A stretch of 64,000 bases of DNA, from contig JALHNV010000001.1 of assembly GCA_022843325.1 (NCBI GenBank), positions 62,001-126,000 of the forward strand, written 5' to 3'. Positions 39,337 through 49,783 of this stretch are shown one piece after another (position 1 is the first letter of the stretch; the number at the start of each line of letters is the position of its first letter). Origin of the DNA: Pseudolabrys sp. GTDB taxonomy: Bacteria; Pseudomonadota; Alphaproteobacteria; Rhizobiales; Xanthobacteraceae. The translations under genes and the position numbers were made by a program. Under the pieces are notes generated by a model. It saw only the letters and a program-made list of their open reading frames with translations, was not told where the DNA came from and did not search any database.

Positions 39337-42132
39337 CTAGCCAACCGCCTGCAGGCGGAGCTTGGGGGCGAGGCCGGTCAGGGCGGCGTACTCGCCAATC
39401 GGCTTCGGCCGGCCGATGAAGTAGCCCTGAATTTCGCTGCAGTTCTCCTTGGACAGGAAATTGAGCTGCTCTTGCGTTTCGACGCCTTCGGCGATGACCG
39501 GCAAATCGAGGCCGCGGCCGAGCGCGATGACGGCGCGGACAATGGTCGCGGCCTGCTGGCTGTGGCTGAGATTGGCGATGAAGGTGCGGTCGATCTTGAT
39601 CTTGTCGAACGGGAACGACTGCAAATAGGACAGCGATGAGTAGCCGGTGCCGAAGTCGTCCATGGCGATGCGCACGCCGAGGTTTTTCAGGCGGCGCAGG
39701 ATCGCCACGGCGCGGTTGAAGTCGCCGATCAGGACGCCTTCGGTGATTTCCAGTTCCAGCCGCGCCGGCGGCAGTCCGGTCTCGAGCAGCACCTCATGCA
39801 CCAGCTGCGGCAGGTCGCCGTGCTGGAACTGCACTGGCGACAGGTTGATGGCGATGTTCAGCGGCTGCGGCCACGACGCCGCTTCGCGGCACGCCTCGCG
39901 CAACACCCATTCCCCCAGCGCGGTGATGATGCCGCTCTCTTCCGCCAGCGGAATGAAAGTCGAGGGCGGCACCAGCCCGTGGCGCGGATGATGCCAGCGC
40001 ACCAGCGCCTCGAATCCGGTAACGCTGCCGTCGATGCGCGCCTGCGGCTGATAGTGCAGGACCAGTTCATCGTTCGTCAGCGCATTGAGCAGGTCCTGAT
40101 GCAGCGCCCGCTTTTCGCGCAACTGGTTGTCCATTGCGACATCGAAGAACCGGACCGATCCACGCGCTTCCGCCTTGGCGCGCGACAGCGCCGCGTCCAC
40201 ATTCGCCATCAGCGTGGTCGCGTCGGCGCCGTCCTGTGCAAAGATGCCGACGCCCATGGTCAGGCCGACCCGCAGCACATGACCTTCGACATCGATCTCC
40301 GAACCGAAGGCGGCACGCAGGCGTTCGGTCAGCGCCTCCGCCGTCGCCGGCTGTGGCCCGGTCGGGGTGATGACGGCAAATTCATCGGCGCCCATGCGCG
40401 CCAGGAAGCCGCCTTGCGCGGCGCCTTCCAGCCGCCGCGCCACTTCGCGCAGCAGCGTGTCGCCGACGGCGTGACCGTAGACGTCGTTGATTGCTTTAAA
40501 GCGATCGAGATCGATCACCACCACCGCGAAGCTTTCGCCCGACATCGACGCCAGGCTGGCGGTGGCCGCAATGCATTCGTTAAACGCGGACCGGTTCGGC
40601 AGATCGGTCAGCAGGTCGTGGCGCGCTAAGTGCGCGATGCGCTGTTCGTCACGCTTGCGGTCGGTAATGTCGTGGATCAGGCTGATCAGGTATTGCGGTT
40701 TGCCGTCGTGACCCATCACCGGCAGCCTCGTGGCTGTGACGATACGGGTCCCGTTCTTCGGCGTCACCACCGCGTGCTCGCCAAGAAACGCCGTCTCGCC
40801 CGAAGCGATCAGCTTCTGATCCTCGGCGTCGATGGAGCCGGAACTGATCGCCGGCAGGATATCGCTCGCCGTCTTGCCGATCAAGGTGGCACGATCGACC
40901 CCAAGGTATTCCTCGGCGGCGCGGTTGATCAGAATATAACGCAGGCTCGGAATTTCCTTGACGATGATCGGCGACGGCACATTCTCGATGATGGTGTCGA
41001 GAAACGAACGGGTGCGTTCGAGGCTGCGCTCGGCGTGGGTCCGCTCGGTCATATCCTCGTGCGTCGCCACCCAGCCGCCCGTCGGTATCGGCTGGTTGAC
41101 CACCTGGATGTTGCGGCCATCGGCGAGCTCGATATGCTGCGTGAAGGATTTTCCCTCCTTCAGCGCGGCCCGCAGCTGTGTTTCATAACGCTCCGGATTC
41201 AGTGGGAAGGTGCCGGCCGCGATCCGCGCATCGAGCAGGTCACGGATGCCGCAGCCGCGCCAGATGCGCTGCGGATCGATGTTGTACATCGACCGGTAGC
41301 GCTCATTCCACAGGATCAGGCGGTTCTCCGCATCGAACATGCACAGACCCTGCAACATGTTGTTCAGCGCGCCGTCGAGACGCAGGTTCTGCTCCTTGAT
41401 TTTCTGCCGGTTGCGACGGTCCAGCCAGGCGCCCAGCAGGCTCGTGCCAAGCACCATGGCTGCTATCACCGCGATCGCCACCGACAAGGCGGCGGACGAC
41501 AGTGACAGCGCATCGTCGGTCACGAAGTTGTAGGGAATAATGCCGGCGGCGCTGGTGCCCGTGAAGTGCAGCGTCAAGGTCGCCAGGGCCAGCAGCACCG
41601 CGCCCGCAACGGTGGTGACTCGCCGGTCATCGCGCGCCGCCACCGCAAAGGCCGCCGCGCCGAAGCCGATACCCAGCACGACTGAAGCGACCATCAGATC
41701 GGAGGCCCAGACGAACTCGCCCGCCATTCGCATCGCCGCCATGCCAGTATAGTGCATGACCGAAATGCCGGCGCCGACCACGGCACCGCCGATGGCACCG
41801 CTCCAGCGGCCGCTCCCATAGACGGCGATGGCAAGACCAATTCCGGTGACACCAATGGCGATCAGCAGAGAGATGCCGGTGAGCAGGGTATCGAAGGAGA
41901 CGGGAAAGCCTGGATCGAACGCCAGCATGCCGATGAAATGCGTCGCCCACACACCGGATCCGGTGGCGACGCTCGCAGTCAACAGCCAGACCGCGCGCGC
42001 GGGACCCTGCAAGGCCTGAGCCCGGCGAAACAAGCTGACCGCGGCAAAGCTCGCCAGAAAGCAGACGACGCCGGCAAGAATGACAAGCCGCAGATCGTGC
42101 TGTGTGCCGATACAGGTCAGTACTCGAATCAT
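39337..42132 (-). CDS. MHYT-PAS-GGDEF-EAL c-di-GMP signalling protein
   Basis: 931 aa; MHYT-type membrane repeats, PAS, degenerate GGDEF (MGADEFAV), EAL (FEALVRWHHPRHGLVPP; DDFGTGYSSLSYLQSFPFDKIKID). Confidence 0.93.
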   Translation of the reverse strand: MIRVLTCIGTQHDLRLVILAGVVCFLASFAAVSLFRRAQALQGPARAVWLLTASVATGSGVWATHFIGMLAFDPGFPVSFDTLLTGISLLIAIGVTGIGLAIAVYGSGRWSGAIGGAVVGAGISVMHYTGMAAMRMAGEFVWASDLMVASVVLGIGFGAAAFAVAARDDRRVTTVAGAVLLALATLTLHFTGTSAAGIIPYNFVTDDALSLSSAALSVAIAVIAAMVLGTSLLGAWLDRRNRQKIKEQNLRLDGALNNMLQGLCMFDAENRLILWNERYRSMYNIDPQRIWRGCGIRDLLDARIAAGTFPLNPERYETQLRAALKEGKSFTQHIELADGRNIQVVNQPIPTGGWVATHEDMTERTHAERSLERTRSFLDTIIENVPSPIIVKEIPSLRYILINRAAEEYLGVDRATLIGKTASDILPAISSGSIDAEDQKLIASGETAFLGEHAVVTPKNGTRIVTATRLPVMGHDGKPQYLISLIHDITDRKRDEQRIAHLARHDLLTDLPNRSAFNECIAATASLASMSGESFAVVVIDLDRFKAINDVYGHAVGDTLLREVARRLEGAAQGGFLARMGADEFAVITPTGPQPATAEALTERLRAAFGSEIDVEGHVLRVGLTMGVGIFAQDGADATTLMANVDAALSRAKAEARGSVRFFDVAMDNQLREKRALHQDLLNALTNDELVLHYQPQARIDGSVTGFEALVRWHHPRHGLVPPSTFIPLAEESGIITALGEWVLREACREAASWPQPLNIAINLSPVQFQHGDLPQLVHEVLLETGLPPARLELEITEGVLIGDFNRAVAILRRLKNLGVRIAMDDFGTGYSSLSYLQSFPFDKIKIDRTFIANLSHSQQAATIVRAVIALGRGLDLPVIAEGVETQEQLNFLSKENCSEIQGYFIGRPKPIGEYAALTGLAPKLRLQAVG

Positions 42133-42312
42133 GGTCCCGCGCCCGGACCGCCAGCCAACCGCCGGCAGCCTCCAGATGATCGCGCAACCTTGAAGAATGA
42201 AATTGGGGCCCGCGTTAATTTCCGCGAGCCACAGGTCTTAATCCGCCATTAATCCTACGAACCGGTAAACCGCCGTACCGGAAATTTCACAGCTTTATCA
42301 ACAGCGGGCCCT

Positions 42313-44013
42313 TTACCGCGGCACCAGGAAGTTAAAATCGCATCCCTGATCTGCGCCGAGTATCTCCCGCGCATAGAGATTGGCGTAGCCGCGGGCCGGC
42401 TGCTCCGGCGTCAGATCGGTGACCGCGGCGCGCTTCTTCAACTCGGCCTCGTCGACCAGCAGCGTGATGCTGCGCTCCTTGACCGACAGCCTGATGCGGT
42501 CGCCATTGCGCACCAGTCCGAGCGGACCGCCGGAAGCGGAGTCGGGGGTCACGTGCAGCACGATGGTACCGAAGGCGGTGCCGCTCATGCGCGCATCGGA
42601 AATGCGCACCATGTCCTTGAGACCCTTGGTGGCGAGCTTTTTCGGGATCGGCAGGTAACCCGATTCCGGCATGGCCGAATCCGAATGCGGACCGGCGTTC
42701 TGCAGCACCATGAAATCGTCGGGCTGAATGTCGAGGTCGGGATCGTCGACACGGGCAGCGAGATCGGCCAGCGAGGTGAACACCACGGCGCGGCCCTCTT
42801 TCTCGAACAGCGTCGAGTCGGCCGCCGACCGCTTGAGGATGGCGCCCCGCGGCGCCAGATTGCCGAACAGCGCGACCAGGCCGCCCTGCGGCTCGAGCGG
42901 TGACTTACGCTCGGCGATGACGCTGCGATCGATCCAGTCGACGGCGTCGGATTCCAGCCGCTCGCCCAGCGTTTCGCCGGTCACGATCATGGCGTCGAGA
43001 TGCAGCAGGTCCTTCAATTCGCGCAGCAGCACGCCCATGCCGCCGGCGGCGTAGAAGTCTTCCATGTAGCCGTTGCCGACCGGCTTGAGATTGACCAGCA
43101 CCGGCGTCGTATCGGACAGCTCGTTGAGCCGCTGCAGCGACACCGGCACGCCGGCGCGGCCGGCGATGGCGGTGAGGTGGATGATGGCATTGGTCGAACC
43201 GCCGATCGCCAGCAGCACGCGCAGCGCGTTCTCGACGGACTTCTGGTTGATGATCACATCCGGCGTCAGCTTGGAACCGATCAGCTTGACGGCCAGCGCA
43301 CCGGTGGCCTCCGCCGCGCGCAGACGATCGGCATGGACCGCCGGGATCGCCGCGGTGCCGGGCAAAATCATGCCGAGCGCCTCGGCGATGCAGGCCATGG
43401 TCGACGCCGTGCCCATCACCGCGCAGGTGCCGGCGGTGGTGGCGAGATTGCCTTCGATCTGGTTGATCTGCTTTTCGTCGACCTTGCCGGCGCGGTATTG
43501 CGCCCAGAAGCGGCGGCAGTCGGTGCAGGCGCCGAGCCGCTCGCCGTGATGACGCCCGGTCATCATCGGGCCGCCGATCAGCATCACCGCCGGCCGGCCC
43601 GCAGACACCGCACCCATCAGTTGCGCCGGCACGGTCTTGTCGCAGCCGCCCATCAGCACCACCGCATCCATGGGCTGCGCGCGCACCATTTCCTCGGTGT
43701 CCATCGACATGAGGTTGCGGAACTTCAGGCTGGTCGGATTGAGGAACCCTTCGCCCAGCGAAATGGTCGGAAAATCGATCGGCAGCGCACCGGCGGCCAA
43801 GACGCCGCGCTTCACCGCCTCGAGCAGTTCGGGAAAATGCCGGTGACAATTGTTGAAGCCGGACGGCGTATAGGCGATGCCAACCACCGGCTTGGCCAGC
43901 ATCGCGTTGGAATACCCCATCGACTTGGCGAAGGAGCGGCGCAGATAGAGCGAGAAATCCTTGTCGCCGTAATTGGTGAGACCGATTTCGATGCCGGTGG
44001 GACGGTCGTTCAT
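42313..44013 (-). CDS. IlvD/Edd-family dehydratase (L-arabinonate dehydratase-like)
   Basis: 566 aa; VLMGGCDKTVPAQLMGAVSAGRPAVMLIGGPM, CTDCRRFWAQYRAG, GTCAVMGTASTMACIAEALGMILPGTAAIPA. Confidence 0.9.
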   Translation of the reverse strand: MNDRPTGIEIGLTNYGDKDFSLYLRRSFAKSMGYSNAMLAKPVVGIAYTPSGFNNCHRHFPELLEAVKRGVLAAGALPIDFPTISLGEGFLNPTSLKFRNLMSMDTEEMVRAQPMDAVVLMGGCDKTVPAQLMGAVSAGRPAVMLIGGPMMTGRHHGERLGACTDCRRFWAQYRAGKVDEKQINQIEGNLATTAGTCAVMGTASTMACIAEALGMILPGTAAIPAVHADRLRAAEATGALAVKLIGSKLTPDVIINQKSVENALRVLLAIGGSTNAIIHLTAIAGRAGVPVSLQRLNELSDTTPVLVNLKPVGNGYMEDFYAAGGMGVLLRELKDLLHLDAMIVTGETLGERLESDAVDWIDRSVIAERKSPLEPQGGLVALFGNLAPRGAILKRSAADSTLFEKEGRAVVFTSLADLAARVDDPDLDIQPDDFMVLQNAGPHSDSAMPESGYLPIPKKLATKGLKDMVRISDARMSGTAFGTIVLHVTPDSASGGPLGLVRNGDRIRLSVKERSITLLVDEAELKKRAAVTDLTPEQPARGYANLYAREILGADQGCDFNFLVPR

Positions 44014-44347
44014 GACGGATGCTTTCTGCGGGCGCGATCGTTGCGACGAGAACCATAGTGGAGAGAGACGAACAGCGCTTCGGCATATCCGGATCGCTTC
44101 GTGACAGCCAGCCTATTTCACCATGGCCGCGACGCCCGCCGCGATGGTTTTCCCAAGATCAAAATTGCCCCGGCGGGCCGTTGTCGGGCATGACGACGCC
44201 GCGGCCGGTCGATGCGCCCGGCGATACGGGCGGGGTCGTTGATGCCGGTCAATGCGGCACTTTGGAATTCGGCGAATCTTGGCTCGACAACCCCCCTGGA
44301 ACCCCTCTAAATAGGCTGTCACGGGGCGCCTGAAGAAGCAGAACCGC

Positions 44348-45577
44348 ATGGATTATAACGTATTTTTCGCGTCCGCCCTGGACAAATTGAGGGACGAACG
44401 CCGTTACCGGGTGTTTGCCGACCTGGAACGCATCGCCGGCCGCTTCCCGCATGCGCACTGGCACGCCCCCCAAGGCAAGCGCGACGTCGTCATCTGGTGT
44501 TCGAACGACTACTTGGGCATGGCCCAGCACCCCAAGGTGGTCGGCGCCATGGTCGATGCCGCCGCCCGCATGGGCACCGGCGCCGGCGGCACCCGCAACA
44601 TTGCCGGCACCAATCACCCGCTGATCGAGCTAGAGCATGAGCTCGCCGATCTGCACGGCAAGGAAGCGGCGCTGGTGTTCACGTCCGGCTACGTCTCGAA
44701 CCAGACCGGCATTCCGACCATCGCCAAGCTGCTGCCGAACTGCCTGCTGCTGTCGGACGCGCTGAACCACAATTCGATGATCGAGGGCGTGCGCCAGTCC
44801 GGCTGCGAGAAGCAGATCTGGCGTCACAACGACATCGGCCATCTCGAGGAACTGCTGAAGGCGGCCGATCCGGCGCGGCCAAAGCTGGTGCTGTTCGAGA
44901 GCCTCTATTCGATGGACGGCGACGTCGCGCCGGTGAACGCGATCTGCGATCTGGCCGAACGCTATGGCGCCATGACCTATTGCGACGAAGTGCATGCGGT
45001 CGGCATGTACGGCCGGCGCGGCGGCGGCATCTGCGAGCGCGACAACGCCATGCACCGGGTCGATGTGCTGGAAGGCACGCTGGCCAAGGCCTTCGGCTGC
45101 CTCGGCGGCTATATCACCGGCAGCGCCGCGCTGATCGACGCGGTGCGCTCCTACGCGCCGGGCTTCATCTTCACCACGGCGCTGCCGCCGGCCATCTGCG
45201 CCGCCGCCACCGCCGCCATCAGGCACCTCAAGACATCGAGCTGGGAGCGCGAGCGGCAGCAGGATCGCGCCGCGCGCGTCAAAGCCGTGCTCAATGCCGC
45301 CGGCCTGCCGGTGATGCCGAGCACCACGCATATCGTGCCGGTGCTGGTCGGCGATCCGGAGAAGTGCAAGGCGGCCTGCGACATGCTGCTGGAAGAGCAC
45401 GGCATCTACATCCAGCCGATCAATTACCCGACCGTGCCGCGCGGCATGGAACGGCTGCGCATCACGCCGTCGCCGTATCATGACGACGCGCTGATCGACA
45501 CGCTGGCAGCCGCGCTGGTCGAGGTCTGGGACCGGTTGGCGCTGCCGACCCGCCCGCAGGCGATGGCGGCGGAATAG
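44348..45577 (+). CDS. hemA: 5-aminolevulinate synthase
   Basis: [36 protein letters not shown]...[15 protein letters not shown]...[22 protein letters not shown]. Confidence 0.96.
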   Translation: MDYNVFFASALDKLRDERRYRVFADLERIAGRFPHAHWHAPQGKRDVVIWCSNDYLGMAQHPKVVGAMVDAAARMGTGAGGTRNIAGTNHPLIELEHELADLHGKEAALVFTSGYVSNQTGIPTIAKLLPNCLLLSDALNHNSMIEGVRQSGCEKQIWRHNDIGHLEELLKAADPARPKLVLFESLYSMDGDVAPVNAICDLAERYGAMTYCDEVHAVGMYGRRGGGICERDNAMHRVDVLEGTLAKAFGCLGGYITGSAALIDAVRSYAPGFIFTTALPPAICAAATAAIRHLKTSSWERERQQDRAARVKAVLNAAGLPVMPSTTHIVPVLVGDPEKCKAACDMLLEEHGIYIQPINYPTVPRGMERLRITPSPYHDDALIDTLAAALVEVWDRLALPTRPQAMAAE

Positions 45578-45584
45578 AAGTCTT

Positions 45585-46709
45585 TCAATCCGGCAGCGTG
45601 GGCGGCGGCAAGGGATCCTTGGGCGCCGCCTTTTTGTCATCCGGCGGCCTGGTCTTGCGCGCGGCGCTGCGCCCGACGAACGGCATGATCAGCGACACGA
45701 AGAAGATGCGCGTGACGTGATGCGCGCCGACGTAGACCGGGTCGAGATTGAGCGCCAGTGCCAGCAGCATCATGGCATCGACCGAGCCGGGCGCGAAGGC
45801 GATCATCACCTCGGCTACGGGAAGCGACACCACCGCCATCAGTCCGGCGGCGAAGATCGCCACGACCACCAGCGCCAGCGCGAACGAACCGAACGCCGCC
45901 GCGACGAAGTTCAGCAGCAGCCGTAGCGGCATGTTGCCGAAGCGCGAGCCGGTGACGGCGCCCAGCGCGATCATCGCCGTATTCGCCACCCACCACGGCA
46001 GCACCGCGTGGATCAGGCCGCTGCCGTGCAGCACCGCCGACGTGAGCATCGTGCCGAAGAGGAGGCCGCCGGGGAAACGGAAATAAAGCGCGAGGATCCC
46101 GACCGTTGTCGATACCACCACAAGTATCGCAAGTTCGCCCAGCATGTCGGGATTGAACGGCCCGCCGAAATTGGCGGTCGACGCGCCAGCCAGACCGAGC
46201 AACGCAAGCCCCGCAGGTAGGCCAACGGCAACGAGCACGACGCGCAAGGTCTGGACGATGGCGATGCCGCGCAGATCGGCGCCAACATCCGCCGCGATCG
46301 ACAGCACCTGCGACATGCCGCCGGGCGCCGCGGCAAGATATGCGGAGGCGGTGTCCCAGCCATGCACCAGGCGCAGGTACTGCGCACCGGTGAAACCCAC
46401 CACCACCATGGCAACGATCAGCACGGCGATGCTGAGCGGATAGGTCGCCATGCCCTGCAGCGTCTCCGGCGTCACCACCGAGCCGAGCGATATGCCGATC
46501 AGCACGAAGATGACGCGCGTCAGCCAGACCGGAATATGCATCGGCCGGCGGGCCAGCGCGGCCACCGCGACCGCCATGATAGCCCCGGAAATATAGCCTC
46601 CGGGAAACCCCGTCATCCCCAGCGTCAGCCCGCCGGCGGTGGCGATGGCGAGCGTTTCCGCCACGTTGCGGAGCTTGCTCAGAAATTCACTGGAAAAGGG
46701 CGCGGACAA
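45585..46709 (-). CDS. AbrB-family membrane transporter
   Basis: GLTLGMTGFPGGYISGAIMAVAVAALARRPMHIPVWLTRVIFVLIGISLGSVVTPETL. Confidence 0.8.
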   Translation of the reverse strand: MSAPFSSEFLSKLRNVAETLAIATAGGLTLGMTGFPGGYISGAIMAVAVAALARRPMHIPVWLTRVIFVLIGISLGSVVTPETLQGMATYPLSIAVLIVAMVVVGFTGAQYLRLVHGWDTASAYLAAAPGGMSQVLSIAADVGADLRGIAIVQTLRVVLVAVGLPAGLALLGLAGASTANFGGPFNPDMLGELAILVVVSTTVGILALYFRFPGGLLFGTMLTSAVLHGSGLIHAVLPWWVANTAMIALGAVTGSRFGNMPLRLLLNFVAAAFGSFALALVVVAIFAAGLMAVVSLPVAEVMIAFAPGSVDAMMLLALALNLDPVYVGAHHVTRIFFVSLIMPFVGRSAARKTRPPDDKKAAPKDPLPPPTLPD

Positions 46710-46872
46710 GGGCGGCGGCTTTGCACGACACCGACATGCGCACCTGCGCGCGCGGCCCGTTCAGCGCCGATCAATGCCGCGCATGGGACGACACGTCAAA
46801 TTCGGACTAGTCGGGCTGCGACCATTCAGGCCGGGCAGCCTTATCCTTCCCCTGTCTTCATCCTGCCCGCGT

Positions 46873-48999
46873 TCAAAATAAAAGATCACGCGTGAGCGTT
46901 TCCAGATGACCAACCGCGCCCAATGATTCGTGCAACGCCTTGCGCTGGCCACGGCTCAGGCGCTTGACGACAACCTTGTTGCTCGGCGGCAGCCCCATAC
47001 CGATGTCGGCAATCTGCTGAGCAAGAATAAGGTCGAGCAGGACCGCCTGGGCGCGCGACAGCGCCTCGAGATCCTGAGCGCCGCCACGGCCCAGCGCCGC
47101 CACGGCCGCCAGCCGTGCCGGCGTCGCGCGCTCCAACACGTGATGCCTTATCGCCAGAACGCGCGCGGTGGCGACGATGCCGAACAGGCCGGTGGCTTTG
47201 AGGTCGATGCGGCCGTTCTCCGTGCGCAACGTGCCGAACACGGTCGTGGCAGGCTGCACCTGCCCCGAGGCGTCCGCCAGCAGTTTTGCAAAACCGGCAT
47301 TGCCCGCGGCCGCGTCGAACGCGTCGCGCCACAGCTCGTTGGCCAGCCGCGTGTCGCCATAAACGCCGACCAGATCGAAAAAAATGTCGACAGAGAGCAG
47401 GTCGGACGGGTTGGAGCGCGCGATCCATTCCGCCACGCGCGCCTGCCAGGTCGCGACCGAGCCGCGCCACGCCGCGTTCTTGGCCATCACCCCGCCTTTG
47501 CAATAGGGCACGCCAACCTCGTGCAATATGTCGGCGACGATCGTCCCCAGTTGCGCGAACCACCGGTCGGCGGAGGAGCCGGGCGCGCCATCGGCGAACA
47601 CCAGCGCGTTGTCCTGGTCCATGGCCAGCAGGCTCTCGCCGCGGCCGGCGGAGCCCAACACGCACATCGCATAGGCACAGGGCGGCGCACCGGCACCATC
47701 CGCTGCCATCTGACGCTCGGCCAGCACGGCCGCGCGCCGGGTGAGCGCGCCCAGTTCTCGCGAAATCACCGCGGCGACATCGCGCGCCGGAACGCCTTCG
47801 GCCACTAAACCTGCTGCCGCCTGCGGTAGCCGCGCCCACGCCGCCGCCAGGGCCGGCACATCGTCGGCCTGATCGACAGCGTCGCCGAGGATTGCGGCAT
47901 CCTGCGCCCGCAGCCTCAGCAGGTCACGCGAGGTGACGATGCCGCAGATGCCGCCGTTATCGTCTTCGACGCCGAGGTGTCGCAATTTGAGCCGGCTCAT
48001 GCGGCCGAGCGCGCGGTAGACGAACGCCGCGGCCGGCAGCGTCACCAGCGGCTTGCTGGCGAAGCCCGCAACGCTCTGCCCCAATGCCGACGGCCCGCGT
48101 TCGCACAGCGCCCGCATGACATCGCGTTCGGTGACGATAGCGCTTTCATCCGCGCGCAAACCTGCCACGGTCTGAGCACCGGGCGGCACCACCAGCAGCG
48201 AGGAAATCTTTTCTCGTGCCATGCAATTCAGCGCCGCGCCGAGCGAAGCATCGGCGGTGATGAATTTGACCGGCGCGCTCATCACATCGGCAACGCGGTG
48301 CCGGTACGGATAGCTGTCGATGCGCTGGAGCGCGCTGTCGTCACGCGCCTGCGGCGCCACGGCCTCTTCCCAACCCGCGCGATGCTGCTGATCGAGCACG
48401 CCGGTAAGCGCGAGACAGGCCTGCTCGGCCTCAGCCAACGTGCGTATCCGGCCATCGCGCAGCTTCGGCAGCAGCGCCAGAAATATCCGGCCGGTCAGTT
48501 CTGCGTCGCCGACCGCCGAATGGCGGCCATCGACGGTCACACCCAGCCAGCTGGCGAGATGCTCGAGCGTGTAACCACCGAGCCGCGGCTCGGCGACTTG
48601 CGCCAGCAGCCGCGTGTCAAGCGAACGCGGCGATGTCCACGGCAGCCCGGCGCGCTCGCACTCACGCTTCAGCACAGCCAAATCAAACCCGAGCGTATGA
48701 CCGATCAGGACGGAGCCGGCGGTCGCCCCAGCGATGTCCGCCCAGGCGGCCGCAAAGCCCGGCGCTGCCGCCACCGCGGCGTCGTCGATCTGATGAATGC
48801 CGGTGGCCACCGCCGGGATCGGCACGCCCGGATTGACCAGCCGCCGCACGGCAGCCGCACGGTCGAGCTTTCCGGCCTTGAGGGGCACGAGACCTATTTC
48901 GACGATACGCGCCTTGGCGGGATCGAGACCGGTCGTCTCGGTATCGATGACGATGGCGTCGAGCCCGACCAGAGGCGTTGCATTGTTCACAGGCGCCAT
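46873..48999 (-). CDS. DnaQ-like 3'-5' exonuclease / CBS pair / DUF294 nucleotidyltransferase fusion
   Basis: DAIVIDTETTGLDPAKARIVEIGLVPL (exo I), HSAVGDAELTGRIF, CBS repeats, MCVLGSAGRGESLLAMDQDNALVF (NTase). Confidence 0.85.
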   Translation of the reverse strand: MAPVNNATPLVGLDAIVIDTETTGLDPAKARIVEIGLVPLKAGKLDRAAAVRRLVNPGVPIPAVATGIHQIDDAAVAAAPGFAAAWADIAGATAGSVLIGHTLGFDLAVLKRECERAGLPWTSPRSLDTRLLAQVAEPRLGGYTLEHLASWLGVTVDGRHSAVGDAELTGRIFLALLPKLRDGRIRTLAEAEQACLALTGVLDQQHRAGWEEAVAPQARDDSALQRIDSYPYRHRVADVMSAPVKFITADASLGAALNCMAREKISSLLVVPPGAQTVAGLRADESAIVTERDVMRALCERGPSALGQSVAGFASKPLVTLPAAAFVYRALGRMSRLKLRHLGVEDDNGGICGIVTSRDLLRLRAQDAAILGDAVDQADDVPALAAAWARLPQAAAGLVAEGVPARDVAAVISRELGALTRRAAVLAERQMAADGAGAPPCAYAMCVLGSAGRGESLLAMDQDNALVFADGAPGSSADRWFAQLGTIVADILHEVGVPYCKGGVMAKNAAWRGSVATWQARVAEWIARSNPSDLLSVDIFFDLVGVYGDTRLANELWRDAFDAAAGNAGFAKLLADASGQVQPATTVFGTLRTENGRIDLKATGLFGIVATARVLAIRHHVLERATPARLAAVAALGRGGAQDLEALSRAQAVLLDLILAQQIADIGMGLPPSNKVVVKRLSRGQRKALHESLGAVGHLETLTRDLLF

Positions 49000-49023
49000 G
49001 TCGTCCGGCCTCCTGGCCCGCCG

Positions 49024-49632
49024 TTACGCGGCGGTGAGAACCTTGATCAAAGCGGGAATATCGGCACGCTTGGAAAACGCCTCGTGCGTGTGGCAGAGAT
49101 TTGTCTTCAGGAAATTATGGATCGCGACGTCGTCCTTGGCGCGCAGCTTCTCGTGGATCGGCATCGCCGCCAGATAGCGATCGACAAAGCGCGCCGGAAT
49201 ATCCATCACGCGCTTGATTGGATGCAGGCCCATCAATGCGAGGTCGTGGTCGAGAGTCTCTCGCAATCTGGCCCAGACCTCGGGATCCAGCGACGCCGGC
49301 ACGGGATAACGATCGAAGCCTTCCAGCGTGGCGGCATGGACGGCTGCCCGCACCGCGGCGGATCGCCCGCCCGCGGCGGGGCGCATCTCGCCTTCGACCG
49401 CTTCGGCCACCATGCCGAGCGTGACGGCAAAGGCGATCCAGCGCGCGCGCTCAAGCTCGGCCAGGAAGCTCTTGTCGTCGAACAGGATGTTGCCGAAAAC
49501 GCCGGCCCGCGCGCGGGAATATTCGAACATGCCTTTCTGCGCCAGAAAGGCGGCCTGGGCGTCGATGAAATCCGTCAGTTCGGTGCGGGTGGCGACCGGC
49601 TGGCCGCGCCGAAACATGTCGAAAAAGCCCAT
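49024..49632 (-). CDS. conserved hypothetical protein
   Basis: 202 aa ORF abutting the DUF294 fusion gene, same strand. Confidence 0.65.
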   Translation of the reverse strand: MGFFDMFRRGQPVATRTELTDFIDAQAAFLAQKGMFEYSRARAGVFGNILFDDKSFLAELERARWIAFAVTLGMVAEAVEGEMRPAAGGRSAAVRAAVHAATLEGFDRYPVPASLDPEVWARLRETLDHDLALMGLHPIKRVMDIPARFVDRYLAAMPIHEKLRAKDDVAIHNFLKTNLCHTHEAFSKRADIPALIKVLTAA

Positions 49633-49783
49633 AAGTCGATCCAATGCCGCTGCGGGATGACGTTCGCCCGGTCAACCTATAGCGCAGTTGACCCGGCTTG
49701 GCAGCGTGTATGGCACACTCACGCGCAAGCCGGAAATTCGGGCGTCACACATGACAGCGGCGCGCCGCAACACGCCGGCGCGC

